DNA of 64,000 bases from Tabrizicola sp. (GCF_030373185.1 NZ_JAUCZH010000004.1:310001-374000), one strand, 5' to 3'. Counted from the first letter of the stretch, positions 8,790 through 17,705 are shown. Numbers and translations are program-made. The notes: generated by a model from the letters alone, not told the origin.

Positions 8790-9569
8790 ATGGTAAAGAT
8801 TGCCATGAAAGGCGCAGGCATTGCGGTGCTGACCACGTTTGCGATGACAGTCAACGTGTCCGGGCAAGAGGCTTCGTTGCCTCAGCCGACAGGGGCCGAA
8901 TTTGCCAACATCACAGACCGCTATCCGCACAACATCATGGGAGGTTTGCACGCACATACGGACCTGATCGTCGACCTTCAGGCCTGCCTGGGGTGCGATG
9001 CGCTGCCTGATCGCTTGGCCATCAGGCTTCCAGACAACCTCGTGTTCGAAGATTTTGCGCCACGACTGGTGGATATGGACAACGACGGCCGCAACGAGAT
9101 TGTGGTCGTGGAAAGCGACCAGCAAAAGGGCGCGCGTCTTGCGCTTTGGGAGGTCATCATGGATCAGGGAAAAGCCAAGCTGGTCCGCGGCGCGGCCACG
9201 GAGTTCATCGGAACGAGATTTCGTTGGCTTGCGCCCATTGGTGCCGCAGATTTCGATGGGGATGGCGCGATCGAATTCGCCTATGTCGAGAAACCGCATC
9301 TTGACCGGATCCTGCGGCTTGTCCGCCGCGATGGAAGCCGCTTGCGGCAGGTCGCAAAGGTGAATGGGGTCACCAACCACGCCATCGGGCAGGAAGACGT
9401 CCAGAGCAGGATCGAAATCTGCAAGGATGGTCCGCAGATCATCGCGCTGGAGCCCGGGGGACGCAGAATGCTGGCGATCCGGTTTGATCTGCGGTCAGCC
9501 GAGGTGACAGACATCGGGGAGGCACCTGCGCGCCACCAGATTGGCGATGGCCAGTATTGTGACCCCTGA
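8790..9569 (+). CDS. Secreted VCBS/FG-GAP repeat-containing protein
   Basis: A 259-residue protein with a signal peptide (MKGAGIAVLTTFAMTVNVSGQ). Two calcium-binding-like repeat motifs are visible: DMDNDGRNEIVVVES and DFDGDGAIEFAYVEK, typical of VCBS/FG-GAP blades. There are cysteines near residues 66-69 (CLGC) and at the C-terminus, which could form disulfides. It is transcribed divergently from the thiol-redox operon. No enzymatic function can be assigned. Confidence 0.7.
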   Translation: MVKIAMKGAGIAVLTTFAMTVNVSGQEASLPQPTGAEFANITDRYPHNIMGGLHAHTDLIVDLQACLGCDALPDRLAIRLPDNLVFEDFAPRLVDMDNDGRNEIVVVESDQQKGARLALWEVIMDQGKAKLVRGAATEFIGTRFRWLAPIGAADFDGDGAIEFAYVEKPHLDRILRLVRRDGSRLRQVAKVNGVTNHAIGQEDVQSRIEICKDGPQIIALEPGGRRMLAIRFDLRSAEVTDIGEAPARHQIGDGQYCDP

Positions 9570-9766
9570 ACAGGCGTCCAACGGCTTTGTCAGGTCAGAG
9601 GCCGGACAGGCCCGAGACGCAAAAGCCGACAACGGCCAGCCTTGGCCCCACCAGCCTTCGCCCGACCAGCCTTTGCCAGCACGCTAACCGCGCGGACTGC
9701 CAGACTTGTGGCACACCACTCGCCACCTTCAGGCAGCACGGGGCCAGCGACGGTGCAGGTCGTCGA

Positions 9767-10460
9767 TTATGTTGGCACGGGTGTCTCGGGGCCGTGCGCG
9801 GTCAGATGAGGGTGATCGTTGGGCAGGTCAGGGTGGCCATGGGTCAGTTCCACAATGTCCGTTGCCGGCCAGATACGCAGGACGGCGATCACTCCAAGAG
9901 CCCCTGTATCAGCAAGTGTCAGTGCCGCGATGCCCAGCCCCGTTTCTGCTCCGGTCCAGCCGGCCAGCGGATAGGTCACCAGCCGGCAGGGATGCGACAA
10001 TGCGAATTGCGGGGCGAAGACGGCGCCTCGGTCTGCTTCGCGCGCCGAACGGTTGATGATCCGCCCGATCGGAGTCTGCGTCATTGAAAAGCCGAAGCCG
10101 ATCACGGCCCAAAGCGCGATCAGAGTGGAAAGCCCACCAACCAAAGGCACCAGTGCCACACCAGCAAACATCAGGGCCGCGCCGCCGATCATCACCGCGC
10201 GGTCCTCCTGCCTCACGAGGAGTTGTGGCAACAGGAACGCTGCCAGCATCGACCCCGCGCCGAAGCCGGCGAATGCCAGCGGAACAGATCTTTCGCCAAG
10301 CCCAAGCCGCGCCCGCACTGTCGCCCGCCAATTGCCAGGCAAGAAGCCCAGGCGCCACGGTAGCAAGACCACTGCCAAGCAGCGCCACCACCTCTGCGCC
10401 CAAGAGGAGGCGAAAGGTCGGGTCACGCAGGGTCTTGAGCCTCAAAAGCAGCCTGATCAC
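9767..10460 (-). pseudogene. MFS transporter remnant: internal deletion plus frameshift
   Basis: The 5' part, in the frame beginning at 10460, encodes RDPTFRLLLGAEVVALLGSG, a typical first MFS helix. The rest is in another frame: GSMLAAFLLPQLL, GGAALMFAGVALVPLVGG and IALWAVIGFGFSMTQTPIGR, which look like the C-terminal half of an MFS transporter. The switch falls near 10300-10330. Total length is about half that of a 12-helix transporter, so several helices are missing as well as the frame being broken. The divergent spacers on both sides hold nothing else I can support. Confidence 0.7.
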
Positions 10461-10535
10461 TGATTTGATCCAGAACGGATTGCCGGCGCAACCGGCCGCG
10501 ACGCAAGTGTCGCAAAGCTCTGGCCCAGCGAGTGC

Positions 10536-11069
10536 CTAGGCCGCTTTGACGTCGATCTTGCGTTCGTTCCGGATAGCGGTGGCTGACTTGGGCAAGCTGA
10601 CCTTCAGCACTCCTTTGTCGAACTTCGCCTCGATCTTGTCTGCGTCGACGTTGACCGGCACCCGGAATGACCGCTGGAATGTGCCGAAGCTGCGCTCGCT
10701 CAGGTGATAGTCCTCATCGTCTTCCACCCGCTCGGAAGATTTCTCACCTTTGATCGTGACCATGCCGTTCGACAGCCTGACCTCGATCTGATCGCTGGTC
10801 AGCCCGGGCAGTTCGGCTTGCAGTTCATATCCGCCATTACGCTCCACCAGATCCACAGGCGGAATCGTAAGCCCGAACTCGGGCCAGGACTGTGGAGTGA
10901 TGGCGGTTTTGCGCGGCCAGGCGCGCCGGAGGTCCGGCCAGTCGAAATCCGCCATCAGGCGGTCAATCTGGTGACGCAAGGACCGGATCGGTTCCCACTC
11001 TGCCGCCGCCGTGCCGATGGCTCGTGCGGGTTCGCGCTTCACTTCAACTTCGGTCTGTTTTTCGGCCAT
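10536..11069 (-). CDS. Hsp20/alpha-crystallin family small heat-shock protein
   Basis: A 177-residue small heat-shock protein. The alpha-crystallin domain spans about residues 70-165, with VDLVERNGGYELQAELPGL, IKGEKSSERVEDDEDYHLSERSFGTFQRSF and the closing FDKGVLKVSLPK motif. It would act as an ATP-independent holdase in the cytoplasm. The gene is preceded by an FNR/FixK-type box centred 73 bases upstream of the ATG, placing a class II start site about 30 bases before translation. Confidence 0.93.
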   Translation of the reverse strand: MAEKQTEVEVKREPARAIGTAAAEWEPIRSLRHQIDRLMADFDWPDLRRAWPRKTAITPQSWPEFGLTIPPVDLVERNGGYELQAELPGLTSDQIEVRLSNGMVTIKGEKSSERVEDDEDYHLSERSFGTFQRSFRVPVNVDADKIEAKFDKGVLKVSLPKSATAIRNERKIDVKAA

Positions 11070-11135
11070 CTCTCAGCTCCTTCTCTTGGCAGGTTCCAGA
11101 TGGATCATGAACACCACAGTCGTGCCGACAGATCA

Positions 11136-11149
11136 TTGACCGTCGTCAA
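11136..11149. promoter_or_regulatory. FNR/FixK-type box upstream of hsp20
   Basis: TTGACCGTCGTCAA, a TTGAC-N4-GTCAA dyad. Centred at 11142.5, it would place a class II start near 11101 on the minus strand, 32 bases upstream of the hsp20 ATG. Confidence 0.7.
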
Positions 11150-11157
11150 CAGCAGCA

Positions 11158-12000
11158 TCACCGGCCGCAATAACAGACACGGGCTTTCGTGTCCGGCACG
11201 GTGATTTCGGCGGCTCGCCTGGACTGCCCGGCAATCCCGCAGCGCATTCTGTCAAAGTGACCCCCGATCTGGCCGTGTGCGATCAGCTTCTCAAGATCAA
11301 CAATCCTGAAATGCGCCGGATCCCTGATCTCGATGATCCCTGCCTCGGAAAGTCTGTGGACAATTCGGCAGATCGATTCCACGGTGGTTGCCAACAGATC
11401 GGCGATATCCTTCCTTGGCAGCAGCACCGACAGGACTGCCGACCCGTCTGGCAGCGGCTGATAGGGCATGAAGGTGCTGGACAACGCCAGAAAGGCACAG
11501 AGCCTTTCCTCTGGACCAAGCGCGCCAAGCGACCACGTCAGCCAGTGCAGGCGATCAAGCTGACTTTGTTTCTGACGAAAGAGTTCGGCCCGCAGCAGGT
11601 CATTTTCAGCCAGCATCTTGTCAAACTTGCGCCGGTCAATCCGGCACAGGCTGCTTTGCGAAACGGTCTCGACGCTCAATCCCTCGCGGAACTCGCTTTC
11701 GATCCCGACGAATTCACCGGGCAGGAAAAGCGACAGGATCTGGCGGCGACCATCGTAGGAAAAGCGTTGCAGCCGCAGGATGCCCGATCTGACGAACCAG
11801 ACATCGTGGCTGCCGCCGCCGCCCGCGATCACTTCGCTGTCAGGCGAGCGTTCCTCGCGATGCCTTGGGTTGCCGCACATCAGGCCCTTGGCAAACGGAA
11901 GACTGCACCGAATGCCGGATGTCCTGCTTTGTGGCGCGTCACTGACCGAAGTCCAATCGTACTCGGCCAATCCGTCCGCTTCGACGACTTGCCGTTCCAT
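11158..12000 (-). CDS. Crp/Fnr family transcriptional regulator
   Basis: A 280-residue CRP/FNR protein. The sensor beta-barrel covers about residues 55-150 (VWFVRSGILRLQRF, LFLPGEFVG) and the HTH follows (LPRKDIADLLATTVESICRIVHRL). The recognition helix has E-x-x-C-R where FNR has E-x-x-S-R. Cysteines at 32, 42 and 119 resemble FNR positions, but the usual closely spaced N-terminal Cys trio is absent, so a standard [4Fe-4S] cluster is doubtful. The ATG at 12000 is preferred because a long G-run Shine-Dalgarno precedes it; the ORF extends 20 codons further. Confidence 0.85.
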   Translation of the reverse strand: MERQVVEADGLAEYDWTSVSDAPQSRTSGIRCSLPFAKGLMCGNPRHREERSPDSEVIAGGGGSHDVWFVRSGILRLQRFSYDGRRQILSLFLPGEFVGIESEFREGLSVETVSQSSLCRIDRRKFDKMLAENDLLRAELFRQKQSQLDRLHWLTWSLGALGPEERLCAFLALSSTFMPYQPLPDGSAVLSVLLPRKDIADLLATTVESICRIVHRLSEAGIIEIRDPAHFRIVDLEKLIAHGQIGGHFDRMRCGIAGQSRRAAEITVPDTKARVCYCGR

Positions 12001-12144
12001 ATTCCCCCCCGGGGTTCCTTCAAAACATTTGGGGCCGAGCGCAGCCCGCGCCGTCATCACGATTGTCTACAAATATGCACCAATAAAGACAGCGAATCAG
12101 ATATGATCCAAAATCAAGATGTCACCACTGAAGCGCGATGTGCA

Positions 12145-12158
12145 TTGATCAGCGTCAA
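12145..12158. promoter_or_regulatory. FNR/FixK-type box between the two CRP/FNR genes
   Basis: TTGATCAGCGTCAA (TTGAT-N4-GTCAA). On the plus strand a -10-like TAGTTT lies at 12180-12185, so a start near 12192 would put the box at about -41, the class II position, for the regulator starting at 12258. It could also serve the divergent regulator. Confidence 0.65.
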
Positions 12159-12257
12159 CGACAGGGCGAAAGGATGCTGTAGTTTTTTCTTGCGGATTTT
12201 ATTGGGCGGCCGCCATTGCAGGCATTCAGGGCACGTCCGAAAAGCGGAGTTTCACCT

Positions 12258-13019
12258 ATGCCGGAGCAAATGACGACAGCGCTTGCGCTGAAGGCTGCCG
12301 TCGGCCACGGCAATGGTCTGTTGACAAGGCTTCTGGAGGCCTTGCCGCCAGAAGTGGCGGCACAGCTTCTGTCTCAGGCTGTGCTGCGTTCTGTTGAGGT
12401 GGGCGAAACAATCATTGAGCGTGGCGTGCGGTCCGAGGATGTGGGCTATGTGCTGGATGGCATGCTGGCAATGGTCCAGACGCTGGATGACGACAAGAAG
12501 CATATCGTCGGGCTTCTGGTCCCGACCGATATCTATGGCCGCTTGTTCGATGGGCCGTCGAACTACCGGATCGAGGCATTGTCCGCCGCGCGCATCCTGT
12601 CCTTCCCGCGCAGAGTCTTCGAACAGGTTCTTCTGGACAACCCGGATGCTGAACGGCTGTTTCTGGTTCATCTGCTGGACGAAGTCGATGCGGCGCGGGA
12701 ATGGCTCATGCTGATCAGTGGCCGCAAGGCGGTAAATCGTCTTGCGTCCTTTCTGACCATTCTGGCACGGCGGTCAAAATACAAACGGACCGGCAGGCCA
12801 GCGCCGGTGCAGGTTCCCTTGACGCGCAAGGACATGGCACTTTATCTGGGCGCAAGGCCAGAGACGCTCAGCCGGGCTTTCCGTGTGCTTGAACGCAAGG
12901 GGATCCTCCGGATCGTCGACCCCTACCACTTTGAAATCCTGGATGAGGAAGCATTGATCGAGGCTTCCGGCGATGATCTGACGATCGAGAGCGACGACAA
13001 GGCCGGCACGCAGCGTTGA
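12258..13019 (+). CDS. Crp/Fnr family transcriptional regulator (FixK/Dnr-like, no N-terminal cysteines)
   Basis: A 253-residue regulator with a CRP-type sensor domain (about residues 20-130: GETIIERGVRSEDVGYVLDGMLAMVQ) and an HTH LTRKDMALYLGARPETLSRAFRVLERKGIL. The recognition helix ETLSR has the E-x-x-S-R pattern known to read TTGAY half-sites. No N-terminal Fe-S cysteines are present, as in FixK/Dnr-type proteins. The start at 12258 (MPEQMTT) is chosen over 12216. It is a good candidate for the protein that binds the boxes in this region (inference). Confidence 0.85.
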   Translation: MPEQMTTALALKAAVGHGNGLLTRLLEALPPEVAAQLLSQAVLRSVEVGETIIERGVRSEDVGYVLDGMLAMVQTLDDDKKHIVGLLVPTDIYGRLFDGPSNYRIEALSAARILSFPRRVFEQVLLDNPDAERLFLVHLLDEVDAAREWLMLISGRKAVNRLASFLTILARRSKYKRTGRPAPVQVPLTRKDMALYLGARPETLSRAFRVLERKGILRIVDPYHFEILDEEALIEASGDDLTIESDDKAGTQR

Positions 13020-13074
13020 AGCGGAGCCGACCGTTCCCCAATACCGATCCTGCCTGGGCCGCTTTTGAAGCGGG

Positions 13075-13088
13075 TTGACGGCGGTCAA
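13075..13088. promoter_or_regulatory. FNR/FixK-type box upstream of cfa
   Basis: TTGACGGCGGTCAA (TTGAC-N4-GTCAA). Centred at 13081.5, it predicts a class II start near 13123, 23 bases before the cfa ATG, whose own Shine-Dalgarno GGAGGGGG lies at about 13136-13143. Confidence 0.7.
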
Positions 13089-13145
13089 TGCCAAAGGATG
13101 CACACCGCCTCATGCTGATTGCTTCAGGCTTCAACGGAGGGGGCT

Positions 13146-14378
13146 ATGTGGGCCGCACTGTTCATTCGCTTCTTGGCCCGGATGATCCGGGTGGGGCATC
13201 TTGTGGTGTTTGTGGGTGATGGCCCGGAACGGGTGTTTGGTGATGGCAGCGGGCCAAAGGTCGTTGTGCGGATCAAGAACAGGTCCACCCTGCGGCGCCT
13301 GACAGTCGATCCAGAGCTGGCCTTGGGTGAATGCTACATGGAAGGGTCGCTTTCGATTGACGGCGATGATGTGCAAAGCCTGCTGGCGGTCGTGGTGCGC
13401 AACAGTGCGCAGGCGGATGCGCTAAGCCTTCCGGCCCGGATGTTTTCCGCCTTGCGCCACATCCGTCGGCGGCTGGATCAAGCCAACCCTGAAGCCCTCG
13501 CCCGACGCAATGTAGCGCATCACTATGATCTGACGCCGGCGATCTATGATCTTTTTCTGGATGCAGACAGGCAGTATTCCTGCGCCTATTTTACCGAGAA
13601 TGATATCCCGCTTGACGTGGCACAGGCTGCCAAGAAGGCCCATATCGCCCGTAAACTGCTGATTTCGCCGGGCATGCGAGTGCTTGATATCGGTTGTGGG
13701 TGGGGCGGAATGGCCCTGACGCTGGCCGGCGATCACGGGACGCGGGTGACCGGCATCACCCTGTCGCAAGAGCAACTGGCCATCGCCCGCGACCGCGCGA
13801 AGGCGGCCGGACTGGCTGACCGTGTGTCATTCGAACTGATGGACTACCGGGCGGTGCCTGGGCAGTTCGACCGGATCGTGTCAGTGGGGATGTTCGAGCA
13901 TGTTGGTGCGCCGAACTATGCCACCTACTTCAACGCGGTGCGCGACCTGCTTGCCAAAGATGGCGTGGCTCTGATCCATACAATCGGGCGTACCGCCCCG
14001 CCAAGCGCAACAAACCCCTGGATTGCAAGATACATTTTCCCCGGTGGCTATGTGCCGTCGCTTTCCGAAGTCGCCGAAGCGATTGAAGGTAGCGGCCTGC
14101 GGATCGGGGATATCGAATGCCTGCGCCTGCATTACGCGATGACCCTGCGCCGCTGGTTTGACCGTTTCAGCGCCAAGACCGACGTGGCTGCGGCGCTGAA
14201 GGACGAACGGTTCGTGCGGATGTGGCGCTATTATCTGGCGGCATCGGAACAGACATTCCGGCACGGCCCGCAGGATGTGTTCCAGTTCCAGCTTTGCCGC
14301 AGGCCGGATGCTGTGCCCATCACCCGGGACTATCTTTACCCGTCCCGGGATCAAAGGCTGGCACAAGCTGCGGAATAG
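13146..14378 (+). CDS. cfa: Cyclopropane-fatty-acyl-phospholipid synthase family methyltransferase
   Basis: A 410-residue SAM-dependent enzyme. The N-terminal lipid-binding part is followed by HHYDLTPAIYDLFLD and YSCAYF, then the SAM motif VLDIGCGWGGMALTLA and MFEHVGAPNYATYF, all typical of Cfa. It adds a methylene bridge to unsaturated phospholipid acyl chains, a common response to stationary phase, acid or low oxygen. The ATG at 13146 follows a strong Shine-Dalgarno, so it is preferred over 13119. An FNR-type box precedes it. Confidence 0.9.
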   Translation: MWAALFIRFLARMIRVGHLVVFVGDGPERVFGDGSGPKVVVRIKNRSTLRRLTVDPELALGECYMEGSLSIDGDDVQSLLAVVVRNSAQADALSLPARMFSALRHIRRRLDQANPEALARRNVAHHYDLTPAIYDLFLDADRQYSCAYFTENDIPLDVAQAAKKAHIARKLLISPGMRVLDIGCGWGGMALTLAGDHGTRVTGITLSQEQLAIARDRAKAAGLADRVSFELMDYRAVPGQFDRIVSVGMFEHVGAPNYATYFNAVRDLLAKDGVALIHTIGRTAPPSATNPWIARYIFPGGYVPSLSEVAEAIEGSGLRIGDIECLRLHYAMTLRRWFDRFSAKTDVAAALKDERFVRMWRYYLAASEQTFRHGPQDVFQFQLCRRPDAVPITRDYLYPSRDQRLAQAAE

Positions 14379-14395
14379 CTGCCTGACTGCTGGCG

Positions 14396-14740
14396 TTACA
14401 GTGGCACATCATCGTAGCGCCGAGCCGTTGGCGATCCGGCCATCCCGGAAGCCGCCGCCTTGCCCATCAGGTCCAGCATCTTGGCCGCCTCTGCGGCGTA
14501 TTGTTCCTGCGCGGCGGTAAAGAATGCGGCCTGAACCTTCTGCATCTCTTCCAGAGAGGTGCAGGCCAGCAGCGCTTGCTGGGTCTTGATATCCTGTTGC
14601 AGCCGATCCCAGACGAAGCGGACCGCTTCGGTTCCCATGTCCATCCAGACCTGAGCGGCAGCACTGCCAGCCATCATCGGAAAGCCGCTTCCGGCCAATC
14701 CTGACGGCTGTGCTTCGGTCTTGGGCTTTTTCGCGGGCAT
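14396..14740 (-). CDS. Phasin family protein
   Basis: A 114-residue helical protein rich in Ala, Met and Gln. The stretch VWMDMGTEAVRFVWDRLQQDIKTQQALLACTSLEEMQKVQAAFFTAAQEQYAAEAAKML resembles Phasin_2 proteins that coat polyhydroxyalkanoate granules. The N-terminus is Lys/Pro rich (PAKKPKTEAQP). AGGGAACC precedes the ATG as a likely ribosome site. It is convergent with cfa. No polyhydroxyalkanoate synthase is in the window. Confidence 0.75.
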   Translation of the reverse strand: MPAKKPKTEAQPSGLAGSGFPMMAGSAAAQVWMDMGTEAVRFVWDRLQQDIKTQQALLACTSLEEMQKVQAAFFTAAQEQYAAEAAKMLDLMGKAAASGMAGSPTARRYDDVPL

Positions 14741-14859
14741 TGCGGTTCCCTTTCTTTGGTGTTGTGAGCGGTGTTTCGATCGGGCAAGTGTCCGATCTTT
14801 GATATTGCACGATGGCGCAGCCAGAATCCACGGTAGCAGCCTGCTAGCGGCCAGTCAGG

Positions 14860-15840
14860 TCAGCGGCTCAGCCCGGTTGGATCAAGGATCGGGCTGATCG
14901 CACGCCCGCCGTGCATTCGGACAAGACATTGCCCGACCATCGGTGCCACGCTCAGCAGGCGAACGCGCGGGTCTGGGGCGGGGGGCGTGACCGGCCATGC
15001 CGTATCCGTGACGGTCAGCGACGCGATTGCCGGGCCAACGAGCCGCTCCAGCACCGCCGCGTCACAAAAGGCATGCGTCGCCAGAAGGTGAACCGAGCGC
15101 GCACCACGCAAGCGGCAGGCTTCCGCCGCGCGCAGCATCGTTTCGCCGCTTTCGATCATGTCATCGACGATCCAGACATCGTTACCGGCGACATCGCCGG
15201 CAAAGAGGTTGCCGCTTGTCACGCCGCCAGAGCGATGCTTCTCCACCAATGCAAAGCCGGCGGGCTTGCTGCGGACCATTTCAACCGCTTGCCGCAGCAA
15301 TTCGGCCCGCTTGGCGCCGCCGAGATCGGGCGACATGACGGTAACGGGGGCGTCTCCGGCGCGGTCAACCACTTCGGCCGAGAATAGCCGCAACGTGTCC
15401 AGATTGATTGTCCGGCAGCGAAATCCGTTCTGAAAGGCCGCAAGATTATGGACGTCGACAGTCACCAGGGCATCGGCGCCGATCGCTTCGAACAATTGCG
15501 CGACATAGCGCGAACTCACCGGATCACGCGCCTTGGTAACCCGATCCTTTCGCGCATAGGGCAGCCACGGCGTGACGGCCGTCACCCGTTCCGCGCCGTG
15601 ATCGCGGCAGGCCGCAATGAAGAACAGCATCCTTACAAGATGATCGTTCACCGACATCCCGTCCGTCGCATGCAGGGACGAGACGACGAAGACATCCTCA
15701 CCCCGGACGCTGACGAGAGGCCGCATCTTGTGTTGCCCGCCCGCAAAGGCGCGCGCTTCAAGCGCAGCCAGAGGATAGCCTGCAACATGAGCGATGTCGC
15801 GGCCAAGCGAATGGAAGGGGGTCAGGTCAAATATCTGCAT
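14860..15840 (-). CDS. Ribose-phosphate pyrophosphokinase family protein
   Basis: A 326-residue PRPP-synthetase-like protein with paired phosphoribosyltransferase folds. It shows KMRPLVSVRGEDVFVVSS, YARKDRVTKARDPVSSRYVAQLFEA, SPDLGGAKRAELL and the PRPP-binding loop WIVDDMIESGETMLRAAE. These are family hallmarks. It would transfer pyrophosphate from ATP to ribose 5-phosphate. Sequence and context suggest an accessory paralogue rather than the housekeeping prs. The ATG at 15840 (MQIFDLTPF) fits family starts. An FNR-type box lies only 36 bases upstream. Confidence 0.8.
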   Translation of the reverse strand: MQIFDLTPFHSLGRDIAHVAGYPLAALEARAFAGGQHKMRPLVSVRGEDVFVVSSLHATDGMSVNDHLVRMLFFIAACRDHGAERVTAVTPWLPYARKDRVTKARDPVSSRYVAQLFEAIGADALVTVDVHNLAAFQNGFRCRTINLDTLRLFSAEVVDRAGDAPVTVMSPDLGGAKRAELLRQAVEMVRSKPAGFALVEKHRSGGVTSGNLFAGDVAGNDVWIVDDMIESGETMLRAAEACRLRGARSVHLLATHAFCDAAVLERLVGPAIASLTVTDTAWPVTPPAPDPRVRLLSVAPMVGQCLVRMHGGRAISPILDPTGLSR

Positions 15841-15875
15841 GCAGGACAGTGTGACATGCTCTGCACGGCGCCACA

Positions 15876-15889
15876 TTGATCGTCGTCAA
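15876..15889. promoter_or_regulatory. FNR/FixK-type box between the prs-like and kinase-like genes
   Basis: TTGATCGTCGTCAA, flanked by ACA/TGT so that the symmetry extends outward. For the minus-strand prs-like gene a class II start would fall almost on the ATG; for the plus strand it would fall near 15924. It could serve either gene. Confidence 0.65.
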
Positions 15890-16115
15890 TGTGGGCTGGA
15901 TGGCCAGGGCAGACAGTGGCGGTCGCATTGGGTGCCAGCCCAGCCGGGGTTGCGGCAATCTGCAAGACGGGCAAGCAGGCCGTCAGAAAGGAATGCAGGA
16001 TGAAGCTGGCAGCGTCCAACCAGCCGAAGCGCCTTCGGCATGCCGAGCCAGGCTGGCCATGCTTTTCGCACAGGCCAGGCCGCCGCAGGGTCTGCCTTTT
16101 CTTGCCCGGCCTTTC

Positions 16116-17168
16116 ATGCGGTTCGTGGATGCAATGACTTTAGCGCCTGCCCGTGAAGAACCGATCCCGATTGCCGACAAGGTCGCCTTTCTTTCGGCCT
16201 TGCCCGGCGTTGTTCAGGTCATCGAGACACATATGGCCTTTGTGTTCCTGACCCATGATCTTGCGTTCAAGCTGAAGAAGCCGGTCAGCTTTGGCTACTT
16301 TGACCATCGAACCCTTTCCGCCCGAGCCAAGGCCTGCGCCGAAGAGGTGCGCTTGAACCGGGCGCTTGCGGGGGATGTCTATATCGGGACCGTGCCGCTT
16401 GTGCGGGTGGGAGGGGGCCTTGCGCTTGGCGGTGTGGGAGCGGTGGTGGACTGGCTGGTTCACATGCGTCGGCTGCCAGCCGGGCGGATGCTCGATACCT
16501 TGATCATGGCGACGGATCAGCCATCGCCGACGAAAGCCGAAATGGCCACCGTGGTGGAAGGCCTGGCACGGTTCTACCGCCAACAGCAGGAAACGCCGCC
16601 ACCAGCGGGACTTTACGCCGTGCATCTGCAACGTGAGCAGGCGGTCAATTCGGCCAACCTCCGTCAGATGTCAAAGTTCCTGCCAGATATTCCACCGGGA
16701 CTGGTCACTGACGATCTTGATCAACGCCTGGCACGGCTTTTGCCCCAGATTTCCGCGCGTGAGGCGGCGGGGTTGGTGGTGGAGGGGCATGGCGATCTGC
16801 GGCCAGAGCATGTCTGCCTGATCGACCCGCCAGTGATCTTCGACCGGGTGGAAACCGCACTTGAATTGCGGGTGACGGATATCTTTGACGAACTGGGCTA
16901 TCTTGCAGCCGAATGCACCCTTATGGGCCGTGCTGATCTCGGGAAATGCCTGATGAAAGGTATCAAGGACGCAGGCTTTGCGCCCCCGCCGCCAGCCCTT
17001 CAATCGACATATGCCATGTTCCGGCTGGTCACCCGGGCGCGGCTGGCACTGGATCACTTGCGCGATCCCGACCCGCGCACGCCTGGAAAATGGCCGGCAC
17101 GCGCCCGGCTTTACCTGACCGAGGCCATGCGGCTGTCACGGATCAGTTCCCGTCTGCGCGAGTTATGA
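16116..17168 (+). CDS. Aminoglycoside phosphotransferase-fold protein (COG2187-like)
   Basis: About 350 residues from the ATG at 16116; starts at 16134 or 16059 are also possible, and the ORF stays open back to 15876. Motifs IETHMAFVFLTHDLAFKLKKPVSFGYFD, CAEEVRLNRALAGDVYIGTVPL, VVEGHGDLRPEHVCL and IFDRVE match the COG2187 kinase-fold family. HGDLRPEH is the Brenner-type catalytic loop with its Asp. Members often carry a second P-loop domain; this one does not. The substrate is unknown. It may be read from the FNR-type box at 15876. Confidence 0.7.
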   Translation: MRFVDAMTLAPAREEPIPIADKVAFLSALPGVVQVIETHMAFVFLTHDLAFKLKKPVSFGYFDHRTLSARAKACAEEVRLNRALAGDVYIGTVPLVRVGGGLALGGVGAVVDWLVHMRRLPAGRMLDTLIMATDQPSPTKAEMATVVEGLARFYRQQQETPPPAGLYAVHLQREQAVNSANLRQMSKFLPDIPPGLVTDDLDQRLARLLPQISAREAAGLVVEGHGDLRPEHVCLIDPPVIFDRVETALELRVTDIFDELGYLAAECTLMGRADLGKCLMKGIKDAGFAPPPPALQSTYAMFRLVTRARLALDHLRDPDPRTPGKWPARARLYLTEAMRLSRISSRLREL

Positions 17169-17234
17169 TCTGGAACCGGACAGATTGCCCGCAGACCGTC
17201 GTCCCTGAGTCGCATTGATCAGGGCTTTGATCGG

Positions 17235-17705
17235 TCAAGGCAGGCCGGTTCCATCCCTCATCTCTTGCGAGACCACCTGTGCAAGCTCTTGCGTCGAGAG
17301 GTGCAAGAGGTTCTTTGGCACTTCGCGGACAACCAGGTCGGCCAGGCTTGGTGGCATGATCTGGCGCAGATAGCCCAGCATCTCATGTTCGGCAAAGACC
17401 GCGAGCTTGTCGAAGTCGCCGGCGCGACGGTGGCTCTCAAGCAGGGCGATGACCTCATGGATGAACTCGCGCCGGTCTTCGGCAACCGGGTCACTTGAAT
17501 AGGCCATGGCCGACCGTCGACCGGCGCCCTTGGAGGCGAACGAGCGCCCGGGTTTGTCCGACATTATGTCACGCAGATTTCGCGATTCCGCGCGCAGCAC
17601 CAGTTCGGAAGGCACATCGTCGCCGCGCGCGGAAAGCCCGCGCAGGATCCGACAGCGTGCAGCGTTCAAGACCAGCGCCCAAGTTACGGATGTTCCTCTT
17701 TTCAT
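17235..17705 (-). CDS. Host attachment family protein
   Basis: A 156-residue protein with an N-terminal TWALVLNAARCRILRGL and a C-terminal FDKLAVFAEHEMLGYLRQIMPPSLADLVVREVPKNLLHLSTQEL, as in proteins annotated as required for attachment to host cells. Their fold resembles the release-factor-like baeRF group. The ATG at 17705 is chosen because the extension to 17879 crosses a promoter-like region. The role here is not known. An FNR-type box lies 65-78 bases upstream and a TACAAT -10 candidate is at 17724-17729. Confidence 0.75.
   Translation of the reverse strand: MKRGTSVTWALVLNAARCRILRGLSARGDDVPSELVLRAESRNLRDIMSDKPGRSFASKGAGRRSAMAYSSDPVAEDRREFIHEVIALLESHRRAGDFDKLAVFAEHEMLGYLRQIMPPSLADLVVREVPKNLLHLSTQELAQVVSQEMRDGTGLP

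Noticed and set aside
17203-17224. CCCTGA/TCAGGG hairpin between convergent genes
   Set aside because: The stem is short, the loop long and only CTTTG follows; too weak to call as a terminator.
17227-17238. TTGATCGGTCAA, similar to an FNR box
   Set aside because: The spacer is two bases instead of four, and it lies between convergent gene ends, not in a promoter.
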